DNA from: Sporisorium sorghi
Taxonomy: Eukaryota; Basidiomycota; Ustilaginomycetes; Ustilaginales; Ustilaginaceae
Direction: 5' to 3'
Length of the DNA stretch: 20,870 nucleotides
Assembly (NCBI GenBank): GCA_023212695.1
Contig: JALCCG010000342.1
Span: forward strand, 1-20,870
In this document: positions 8,947 to 16,004 of the stretch, piece after piece
How the letters are laid out: each line of letters starts with the position of its first letter
Numbering within the stretch: position 1 is the first letter of the stretch
Made by a program: the position numbers and the translations under genes
The notes under the pieces: model-generated
Told to the model about the DNA's origin: nothing
Database searches by the model: none
What the model saw: only the letters and a program-made list of their open reading frames with translations

Positions 8947-9312
8947 CGCACCGGCAGTGCCGAGAAGCACGACAAGGCAACAACCGCATTTTCTTGAAAT
9001 TGCAACCTGCGTGCCGAAAAAGAAAAGAGAGGCGCAGAGAGGCACCTGCAAGGCGATATAACACAAAAGCCAGCCAACCAGCCAAACAGCCAAGCCTATG
9101 ACAAAGTCGGGATGCGAGCCAAAGCCATCTTCTTGCTTGGCCCGAACCCTCTCGATGCCGACTTCTTCCACCAACGGCCGTGTCGCTGCCTTTTCCACAA
9201 GCAACACCTTTCATCTGTGGCTTTTGTACTCTGGTCGTTGGCATCTGTTCAGCATGGACGGACGGGTGTTTAGCATAAGGCAACCACCACACTCCCCCAT
9301 GCCATCGCAACG

Positions 9313-9400
9313 GACCGGCGGGATGCTTTGATGTGATCGGCAGACTGCATTGAGCTCGTTCCGAGCTTGAGTAGCATCGCCGTCTGCGTTGACCGGCGGG
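9313..9400. promoter_or_regulatory. Paired GACCGGCGGG decamers upstream of MTHFR
   Basis: The same 10-base sequence occurs at 9313-9322 and 9391-9400, in the same orientation and 78 bp apart, 177 to 264 bp before the reductase start codon. The second copy runs into CCGG. The CGG content recalls binding sites of fungal zinc-cluster (Zn2Cys6) regulators, but no factor can be named. Chance recurrence in GC-rich DNA is possible. Confidence 0.3.
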
Positions 9401-9576
9401 CCGGATTTTTCGGTACAAGGTGTGAGAGCTACATACCAAACAGCTCAACGGTACAAAAATCGGGACTCGGGACAGAAAGAGTATGTGCGTCTCTGCTCGC
9501 CCAGATGAAGGAAAAGGTTCATTCCAGACCATCATCCTCGTGAACAGCAGTCGCAGCTCTTCGACTTCTGCTCAAC

Positions 9577-11607
9577 ATGGCTTCCACTTCAGCAGCGCCG
9601 CCATCAGCGGCCGACCCAGCACACATCACCTCCAAGATCCACGCCGCTTCGTCCCGAGATGCCCCCTTTTGGTCCTTCGAGTTCTTCCCGCCCAAGACCA
9701 CACAGGGTCTCGCCAACCTCTACAACCGTATCGCTCGCATGCGCGCCAATCTAGATCCAAGCTGGATTCACGTCACATGGGGTGCCGGTGGTACAACAGG
9801 CGGCAAATCTCTCGAGCTCGCCGGCAGGATACAAAGGGGCAAACTCGACCCGGATGTCGAGGTGGTCCAAAAGGAAATCAGCCAGATCGGCTCGGGCGCA
9901 CAGCAGCATATCGAAAACGTCAAAGGAGGCGAGTCGTGGGAGCAAGCAGGTCCTGATGCCTGCGATGTCTGTCTCCACCTCACCTGCACCAACGTCGAAA
10001 AGAGCAGCCTCGACCAGACGCTCGAGACCGCAAAACGTCTGGGCATCAAAAACATCCTTGCGCTGCGTGGTGACCCGCCAAGAGGCGAGGAGTACTGGGT
10101 CGCAGCCGACAGACGCTTCCAGCACGCCACCGACCTCGTCCGATACATTCGCCAAACCCACCGCGACTTTTTCTGCATCGGTGTAGCGGGCTATCCCGAG
10201 GGCCACGCCGACTACGTCGATCGAGACGTCAAGCGCGACCTTCGCTACCTCAAGGAGAAGCAGGACGCCGGTGCCCAGTACATTGTCACTCAGCTCTTTT
10301 ACGATGTCGACCAATTCCTCGCGTGGTACAAGGACTGCCGCGACATCGGCATCACCATTCCCATCCTCCCCGGCATCATGCCCATCCAGAACTACTCGAG
10401 CTTCCGACGCATGACCAACCTCTGCAAGGTGCAAGTCCCACAACTCATCCTCGACGCGCTCGAGCCCATCAAGAGCGACGACGCCGCCGTCAAAGAGTAC
10501 GGCGTCTCGCTCAGCATCCACATGGTCGGGCGCATCTTTCTCGAATCCGACATCCGCGGCTTCCACCTCTGCTCGCTCAACCTCGAAAAGAGCATCGAGC
10601 GCATCCTCGACGGTTTGGGCTGGAAGACGGATCTCGGAGCCACATCGGAAAACGACGCGAGCTTGCGAGGCATCCCGGCTCACCTGCATCTCGAAGCCAC
10701 CAAGAACCAGATGCTTTCTGATCGCACCGGCGCCAACACGCCCAAGGACTTCAAGGTGACCACGCAAGAAGCGCTCGCGAGGACGCTAGCACGGACGTCG
10801 AGCTCGTACCAGGTGCCTGAGACAAGCACGTGGGACGAGTTCCCCAACGGTCGATACGGTGACTCGCGCAGTCCCGCTTTCGGTGAGATGGACGGCTACG
10901 GCGTCAGCCTCAAAGTGCCGCCGCAGGACGCGCTGCGCATCTGGGGTCATCCGGTCACGCTCGTCGACATCTCGAAAATCTTTGCATCCTACCTCGAGGA
11001 GAAGATCTCATGCATCCCCTGGTGCGACGCGCCGCTCATGAACGAGACGCTTCAGATCCGCGACCATCTGCTCTCGCTCAACCGCTTGGCCGAAGGCGCA
11101 GAGCAGAACGGCAAAGGGTGGTGGTCCGTCGGCTCGCAGCCCGCCGTCGACGGCGCACCCTCCACAGACCCGACAGTCGGCTTTGGTCCGCCGGGCGGCT
11201 TCATCTTCCAGAAATCCTTCGTGGAGCTCTTCATGTCGACCGCGGACAAGGACCGGCTCGTGGAGCGCATCGATGCGCTCGGCGCCAATGCGCAGATCAC
11301 CTATTTCGCGGGCAACGCAGCAGGCGACTTCCAGTCGAACCTGGGCGGCGACGGCGAGGCCAACACGGTCACCTGGGCCGTGTTCCCGGGCAAAGAGGTC
11401 GTGCAGTCGACCATCATCGAGCGCGAGAGCTTCGAGGCGTGGCGGGACGAAGCGTTTGAGATTTGGGGAGAGTGGTCGCTGCTCTTCCCCAAGCAGTCGG
11501 CGAGTAGGAAGCTGATCGAAGGGATCAAGGAAGGCAGGTGGCTGGTTACGGTGGTGCATCACGACTACAAGCAGAGCGAGGCTCTGTGGCGCTTTTTGGC
11601 CGAGTAG
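9577..11607 (+). CDS. Methylenetetrahydrofolate reductase (Met13-like)
   Basis: Reduces 5,10-methylenetetrahydrofolate to 5-methyltetrahydrofolate, the methyl donor for methionine synthesis, using bound FAD. The product is 676 residues with the usual eukaryotic two-domain plan. The N-terminal catalytic TIM barrel (about 30-350) shows FEFFPPKT with the likely catalytic Glu35, HLTCTN (134-139), ALRGDPP with Asp166, GYPEGH (205-210), TQLFYD and LPGIMPI. The C-terminal regulatory domain, S-adenosylmethionine-binding in many eukaryotes, begins around WDEFPNGRYGDSRSP (419 onward) and includes VTWAVFPGKE and ESFEAWRDEAF. An extra segment of about 30 residues (roughly 92-127) precedes the LTCTN strand. 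Fungi usually carry two such enzymes, Met13 and Met12 types. Wording such as PGIMPI and the PGKEVVQSTI region looks closer to Met13, with moderate certainty, so no symbol is assigned. The coding region is intronless. It is divergent from the PLD-like gene and convergent with the next gene, 170 bp away. Confidence 0.95.
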   Translation: MASTSAAPPSAADPAHITSKIHAASSRDAPFWSFEFFPPKTTQGLANLYNRIARMRANLDPSWIHVTWGAGGTTGGKSLELAGRIQRGKLDPDVEVVQKEISQIGSGAQQHIENVKGGESWEQAGPDACDVCLHLTCTNVEKSSLDQTLETAKRLGIKNILALRGDPPRGEEYWVAADRRFQHATDLVRYIRQTHRDFFCIGVAGYPEGHADYVDRDVKRDLRYLKEKQDAGAQYIVTQLFYDVDQFLAWYKDCRDIGITIPILPGIMPIQNYSSFRRMTNLCKVQVPQLILDALEPIKSDDAAVKEYGVSLSIHMVGRIFLESDIRGFHLCSLNLEKSIERILDGLGWKTDLGATSENDASLRGIPAHLHLEATKNQMLSDRTGANTPKDFKVTTQEALARTLARTSSSYQVPETSTWDEFPNGRYGDSRSPAFGEMDGYGVSLKVPPQDALRIWGHPVTLVDISKIFASYLEEKISCIPWCDAPLMNETLQIRDHLLSLNRLAEGAEQNGKGWWSVGSQPAVDGAPSTDPTVGFGPPGGFIFQKSFVELFMSTADKDRLVERIDALGANAQITYFAGNAAGDFQSNLGGDGEANTVTWAVFPGKEVVQSTIIERESFEAWRDEAFEIWGEWSLLFPKQSASRKLIEGIKEGRWLVTVVHHDYKQSEALWRFLAE

Positions 11608-11777
11608 AGAGACGCGCTCATGAAATCGAAGATGTGAGAGCATAGATTGATTGTGTGGGTCGAGGAAGTGCGGATGATGTTTGTCTATCTGTGACGATGG
11701 TGGCGGCATGCGTGGTGGCGCGCAACTGAAGGTGTTCAATGAGACGCCGATCGAATTGCAAGATGGTCAGTGATCAA

Positions 11778-13193
11778 CTAGGTCAAGTGAGCAGAACCGC
11801 TGCTGTGCGACTCACCGTGATCGACCGAAGTCAAGGTCGACGTCGAAGCGGTCTCCCAGTCCTGTTCTCGATCGCAACAGGAATCGCAGCAGTGTCGATC
11901 CAGACGATACTTCGACGAGCTTGCATGGTGACGGCCCGAGTGCGCAGGGTGTTTCGACGCATGCTCTTGGTGGTGATGGCGATGACGCTCTCTGTGATCC
12001 AGCGTGTGGTACCTGTGGCGGTGTTTGGAGTGATGGTGGTGATGCTGTGCGCCGTGATTGCAGGACCCAGCCTCGCAGCTTGCATGGTGTGCGGCAGGCT
12101 CGTGGCTGTGCTTGGAGCTGCACCCCGCACAGTCTACTTCTTTCTCCTTGCCTTTCTTCTTGTCGCTTGAGGCGGGAGAAGCGACGCCGAGCGCCTGCAG
12201 CACCTGCACCAGCTCGACTGTGCCATGCAGCGAAAGCTTGGGCACGTCACAGCAGCTCTTGGCAGCAGCAGCGGCATCGGCAGCAGCGCCAGCAATAGTT
12301 TTTGGGGCAGCTGCGGGCGTATCCTTCTTAGCAGCGGCAGCTGGAGGGTCGGCTTTCTTGTCGTCTGCTTTGGCTGGCTGGGTGTCCTTTTTGCTGTTGT
12401 TGTTGGCGTTGTTGTTGGCATTGTTGTTGTTGGCATCGGCCTTCTCGTTGCCTTTACCTTTGCCTTGTGCCTCGTTGCCACCTTGTTTGGCAGTCTGCTC
12501 GTTCTTCTTTCCTCCTCCTCCCTGGTCGTCCTTCTTATCGTCCTTCTTGTCGTCCTTCTTGTCATCTTTCTTACCCCCATCTTTGCCCTTCTGGTCTTCA
12601 CCTCCACCCTCCTTCTTCTCTTCTTTTGCCTTTCCTCCTCCTTGCTGCTGCTGTTGATCCTTGCCCTTCTGCCCATCCCCTCCACCACCACCACCACCAC
12701 CCTTCTGCTTACCCGCACCACCCGCACCATCGACCAGCTCGACCTTGCCATCCGCATGAACCTTCAAGAACGGCGCATCATTAGCGGGAGCGGGCTTGAG
12801 CTCGATCTTGCCCGTCTTCGGATCGAACGCGACGTACTGCGGACCGCTCGCTTCCGTTCCAGCTTTGGCGACGTACTCCTGCCACAGCTTTGCGCCGGAC
12901 CACTCTTCGTCCTTGGGCTTGTTGTTGTTAGCTGCAGGTTTGTCTTTGTTGTCCTTGGGTGGGGCGTTTTTGTTGTCGGCGGCGGGAGCGGGCTGTTTGG
13001 AAGCGCCGTCTTTGGGCTGCTGCGCTGGCTTGGCAGGTTCGACCTTTTTGGCGGCGGGTGGGGTGGAGGCGAGGTTGTGCAGCGGGAGAGACTCGGCCTC
13101 GGAGCGGCTGGCGCATGCGAGCACCGCAGAGAGCAATGCAGCGACTCCCAGGAGCAGGCCGAGGATCAGACCGGCCACTGCTGCTGCTCCCAT
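11778..13193 (-). CDS. Membrane-anchored or secreted low-complexity protein with Cys/His-rich tail
   Basis: I do not recognise this 471-residue protein. The start is placed at 13193, where a hydrophobic segment (residues 3-28) begins at once. The alternative ATG at 13223 adds ten polar residues. The segment could be a signal anchor or a signal peptide. Residues 30-95 are Lys/Pro/Ala-rich. Residues 96-156 look partly ordered (EEWSGAKLWQEYVAK, YVAFDPKTGKIEL, FLKVHADGKVELVDG). Then come Gly, Gln, four KKDD units (208-223) and Asn-rich runs. Around 313-340 lies a CCDVPKLSL / GTVELVQVLQALGV segment. The tail from 355 holds CAGC (355-358), CEAGSC (373-378), a run of five His (384-388), many other His, and CCDSCC (435-440). 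This composition suggests metal binding or disulfide cross-linking outside the cell, which is inference. The frame is open throughout and antisense frames are hydrophobic mirror artefacts. It could be a lineage-specific cell-surface protein. Confidence 0.72.
   Translation of the reverse strand: MGAAAVAGLILGLLLGVAALLSAVLACASRSEAESLPLHNLASTPPAAKKVEPAKPAQQPKDGASKQPAPAADNKNAPPKDNKDKPAANNNKPKDEEWSGAKLWQEYVAKAGTEASGPQYVAFDPKTGKIELKPAPANDAPFLKVHADGKVELVDGAGGAGKQKGGGGGGGGDGQKGKDQQQQQGGGKAKEEKKEGGGEDQKGKDGGKKDDKKDDKKDDKKDDQGGGGKKNEQTAKQGGNEAQGKGKGNEKADANNNNANNNANNNSKKDTQPAKADDKKADPPAAAAKKDTPAAAPKTIAGAAADAAAAAKSCCDVPKLSLHGTVELVQVLQALGVASPASSDKKKGKEKEVDCAGCSSKHSHEPAAHHASCEAGSCNHGAQHHHHHSKHRHRYHTLDHRERHRHHHQEHASKHPAHSGRHHASSSKYRLDRHCCDSCCDREQDWETASTSTLTSVDHGESHSSGSAHLT
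12525..12572. repeat. 12-bp tandem repeat coding (KKDD)4
   Basis: Four near-identical 12-base units (GTCGTCCTTCTT on the plus strand, with small changes in units 2 and 4) encode Lys-Lys-Asp-Asp four times in the minus-strand protein. The surrounding Gln, Asn and Gly runs are also repeat-derived. Confidence 0.88.
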
Positions 13194-13555
13194 AGTATGC
13201 AATTCAGCTATGACAGTGTGCAAGAATGATGCGATGGTGGACAGAGGTGGACAGTCAAGTGTCGAGATGATGATGGTCGAGAGATGCGATCAGCGCTTGT
13301 CACCGACTCAGTTGTGTTAGGAGCGCACAGACGTGAAGTTCAACACAAGGCATTCAGTAGAAGTTGCACCAGAAGGTTCAGGTGTGCGCACATGTGCTTC
13401 AAGCTCGAGATGAAGTGCTCGTTGCAGAAGCTTGTTGGTCGCCATGCGTCCGTTTCGAGAGCGGAGAGAGAAGCGCAGATGGATGAATCGGGCACTCGAC
13501 CCCGATTCACGCAGCTCGGCAGGTCGACAGCGGCGTGAAAAGGTGTTTCGAATTT

Positions 13556-13593
<38 letters not shown>

Positions 13594-13995
13594 CCCAGGA
13601 AGAGCTTTTTCGCTGGGCGTCATGCAGTGTCGATTAACAGCGTTGGCGCCCACTGTTTTTCGGCGGGAATTGAAATTTAAGCAAACTCTCGCTTGGGACT
13701 GCGTGCGCCCCTGCTGTGTCAATCTCCCCGCAGCCAGAGGGAATTGCCCCGGATTTGGCGTTGATTCGTGGTTTCCCCATCCGACTCGACGCTCTTGATC
13801 GTCGTCTGTTTGTTTGGGCGACACTACCTTCAACACCGACTCTACCTACACCATAACCATCCGTCAGGTTCCGCTCCCTCTTTGCTCTCGGAAACGAACT
13901 AGACGTTCATATCGATTCTTGATCATCCTCGTGTCAAGCAAGCTTCTCCCACCGAGTGGGCTCTCGATCGCATCAACCCACTTTCCACCCTCAAA
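13194..13995. promoter_or_regulatory. Divergent intergenic region with T35 tract
   Basis: This 0.8 kb region separates the Cys/His-rich protein gene (minus) from the GPI-type protein gene (plus). It holds a run of 35 T bases at 13559-13593 and an AT-rich patch near 13667-13683. The last 200 bases before 13996 are pyrimidine-rich (ACACTACC, CTACCTACACC, CGCTCCCTC), like many fungal 5' leaders. No protein or RNA gene is supported. Confidence 0.6.
13559..13593. repeat. Poly(T) tract, T35
   Basis: About 35 uninterrupted T bases lie between AATTTCCC and CCCAGG. It sits roughly 365 bp upstream of the minus-strand start and 400 bp upstream of the plus-strand start. No retroelement sequence or target duplication is visible beside it. 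Confidence 0.85.
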
Positions 13996-14535
13996 ATGAC
14001 GCGCACCTCATCTTCAACACTGCTCTTGCTTGCCCTCACCCTCGCATCCCTCTCCTCCAACCCTGCGCTGGCGCAGCAAGGCGCACCGCCGTACCAGACG
14101 AACAACGGGCAATCTGCGTGTGTGCAGTACGGCTCGTGCTCGACCGCGGGCGGTAACGGTGTGGTCACCGAAACGCAGCAATCGCCGGTGACGCCGCCGG
14201 CGGGCACACCAGCGCTGGCGACGTACACGACGCTCGACTCGAGCTTCCTCGCGTCGCTTGCTTCGGCGGGCGCGTACTCGGCGTACACGGGCGGCAGCGC
14301 GAGCAGGGCCGGCGCGCTTACGAGGACGAGCACGGTCGGCGGCGCGACCAACACCCGTGGTAGTGGAAGTAGTGGGAGTGGAAGCAGCGGAAGTGGGAGC
14401 GGGAGCAGCGCGTCGGGTCTGGGTAGCCTGGGGAGCTCGAATGGCGCAGGTGGGGCCATGTCGCTCAATGCCGCGTTGGTGCAGCTTCTCGCGCTGAGCT
14501 CGGCGGCTGTGTTGGGTGCGGCGCTGCTGCTCTGA
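13996..14535 (+). CDS. Small secreted Ser/Gly-rich protein, likely GPI-anchored
   Basis: A 179-residue protein with the full layout of a fungal GPI-anchored surface protein. Residues 1-26 form a signal peptide (hydrophobic run LLLLALTLASL, likely cut after PALA before QQG). The mature part starts with a short segment containing two cysteines (Cys42, Cys48), followed by a Thr/Ser/Ala region. Residues 121-148 are a Gly-Ser repeat tract. Small residues around 147-153 (SSNGAGG) are a plausible anchor attachment site. A spacer and a hydrophobic C-terminus (roughly 156-179, ending AAVLGAALLL) follow. It probably ends up in the plasma membrane or cell wall; the Ser/Thr content suggests O-mannosylation. 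No enzyme domain is seen and the family is not recognised. The start has an AAAATG context directly before the signal peptide. A small secreted effector-type role is possible, but the GPI signal argues for a wall protein. Confidence 0.85.
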   Translation: MTRTSSSTLLLLALTLASLSSNPALAQQGAPPYQTNNGQSACVQYGSCSTAGGNGVVTETQQSPVTPPAGTPALATYTTLDSSFLASLASAGAYSAYTGGSASRAGALTRTSTVGGATNTRGSGSSGSGSSGSGSGSSASGLGSLGSSNGAGGAMSLNAALVQLLALSSAAVLGAALLL

Positions 14536-15368
14536 GCGGGGAGCAAGGGCTCGGGATCCGCGTTCGTGTTGACATGCCCTTGCCCCAATCGCTGAACGAG
14601 GTTTCTAGAAAGCTCCAGGCATCGTCCCGGCCGCGGATCACCTCGATCTACCTTTACAGCTGGAATTCCTTGCCTGCTTCCCAGAAGCCGTCTCGACACA
14701 CTCGTTTGCCCTTTCCTCTTGATATTCCCTCTTGTCTTTATCGGCAGCGCAGAACTCGCCTCTTTCTTCCTCATTCTACACTCGTTACGGCTCCGCTTCT
14801 AGCACGGGCCCTGGATCGATACCCTTCCAACTTGATACGATTTTTTTTTTGATTTTTTTTTTCGTCTGCCTTGTCTTGTGGTGTGCGATGCGATGGGATT
14901 TGATGAATACGTTAAAACGAACAAGCAACTGACGAGCTCCAGAGAAGAGACCTCGCGCTCCAGGACGACCGAAGAAGTAATCGCGTGGCCAACAAAGCCG
15001 GCTTGCACTCTTTCGACGAGGTGAAACGATTGCGAGACCAGGCGACTGTCACGAGCACAGAGTATATCTAGGCATCACATACAGAAAGAGCTTATTGACT
15101 GCGGGGAATGGGTTGATGCCGATCGGCTTTTGTCTTGCTCACCGTCAAACATAAACGTCAGCTCGAAGGCGTCTGGGACCTTGAGTTTACGGTGACTTTG
15201 TGAGACTGCAAGTGAGAGGGCGTCAAGAGGCAAGTTAGCGAGCGAGCGAATCAACAGAATCGGCAGCACGGCCCGGCAAAACATGGACCAAACGCAGGAT
15301 CGGGTTGCAGAAACCGGCGGCTGCACAGTCTGAGAATTGAGTGCGTCATCGAAAAAGAGCACCCTTGA

Positions 15369-15370
<2 letters not shown>

Positions 15371-15417
<47 letters not shown>
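15371..15417. repeat. (TTA)n trinucleotide repeat
   Basis: About fifteen TTA units lie in non-coding DNA roughly 590 bp upstream of the glutamate decarboxylase start. It is an AT-only tract in a GC-rich neighbourhood and so prone to easy melting and length change. Confidence 0.92.
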
Positions 15418-15732
15418 TTTGAATTTTCTATTTTCCGCTTTGTTTTTTACCGTTTCCGACGATCGTGCCGGCGCATCGTTTTTTCGGCATGCGCAGTTGG
15501 ACAGTGTTGCTTTGCTGGTCTGTGCAGCGTGCAGCGTACAAAAGGACCCTTTTGTGATTTCTTGCTCACTCTCAGCGCGGGCTGTGTTGTCGTTGCGACG
15601 GAGTAGCCGATTTCAGCTTGTGCTGCATGCCGAGCGTCACTCACTCAGTCACAAACACAAATCCTTCTTCTAGAGTGTCACAGTCCGTGCGCCAGATGGC
15701 CAGTCTGGGGTTGAGCAAGAAGCAAGAATGAC

Positions 15733-15748
15733 AGAGAGAGAGAGAGAG
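15733..15748. repeat. (AG)8 dinucleotide repeat
   Basis: Eight AG units lie about 260 bp upstream of the glutamate decarboxylase start codon. Confidence 0.85.
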
Positions 15749-15836
15749 CTTGCTTCGGCTGCTTTTCTGTGCTGCCGTTGCTGACCTTACTCTTGTCGGC
15801 GCGCTGGATCGGTAGATCGACTGCCAGCTTTAGCTC

Positions 15837-15846
15837 ATATATAAAC
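15837..15846 (+). promoter_or_regulatory. TATA-like element of the glutamate decarboxylase promoter
   Basis: CATATATAAA lies about 160 bp before the start codon at 16005 and is followed by a pyrimidine-rich leader (CCTGTTCCTTC, CTTCCTCTCTTTCACC). Position and sequence fit a TATA box with a leader of roughly 100-130 bases. No transcript start is visible from sequence. Confidence 0.5.
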
Positions 15847-16004
15847 CTGTTCCTTCATCCTGCGCATCCTCACCATCCTGACTTCCTCTCTTTCACCTCG
15901 ACCGGCCCTCGTTCTCGCTTACTCGTCCTAACGAACAACGCTGTATCGCCCAACTCTTCATCCCAACACCGCTCCTACTCTTCTTTCTCTCCTCACGGCC
16001 CACC

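Larger units (their letters stand above)
8288..9576. promoter_or_regulatory. Divergent intergenic region between PLD-like gene and MTHFR
   Basis: This 1.29 kb region holds the promoters and leaders of the minus-strand PLD-like gene and the plus-strand reductase gene. It contains GAGGC pentamer repeats (8605-8632), a short GAC run (about 8868-8880), CT12 (8923-8946) and two identical GACCGGCGGG decamers at 9313-9322 and 9391-9400. The reductase start codon has a good context (CAACATGGCT). Open frames here are short and show no protein character. No gene, RNA or transposon remnant is recognised. Confidence 0.6.
14536..16004. other. Gene-poor region upstream of glutamate decarboxylase
   Basis: About 1.47 kb without a convincing gene. 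The first 300-400 bases probably include the 3'UTR of the GPI-type gene, with T runs near 14841-14861. An ATT repeat lies at 15371-15417 and AG8 at 15733-15748. On the minus strand, 15099-15238 shows a branch-point-like CTAAC, an acceptor and a donor, hinting at a spliced transcript, but the joined frame matches no protein I know. A TATA-like CATATATAAA lies at 15837-15846, in the likely promoter of the downstream gene. Short open frames on both strands show no domain or composition typical of a gene. Confidence 0.55.

Noticed and set aside
9751..10767. Minus-strand frame of 338 codons opposite the folate reductase
   Set aside because: Antisense shadow of a well-identified enzyme.
12225..13229. 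Long plus-strand frame (334 codons) rich in Leu/Val/Phe, resembling a membrane protein
   Set aside because: It is the antisense of the Lys/Gly/Asp-rich minus-strand gene; hydrophobic runs follow mechanically from the complement of AAG/GAC codons, and no family motif is present.
13559..13593. T35 as the poly(A) tail of an inserted retroelement on the minus strand
   Set aside because: Neither side shows reverse-transcriptase, SINE-like or target-duplication sequence; a simple homopolymer explains it.
15075..15362. 95-codon minus-strand frame as a stand-alone gene
   Set aside because: It contains acceptor and branch-like signals within it, lacks a good start context and matches no family; kept only as a possible spliced transcript in the findings.
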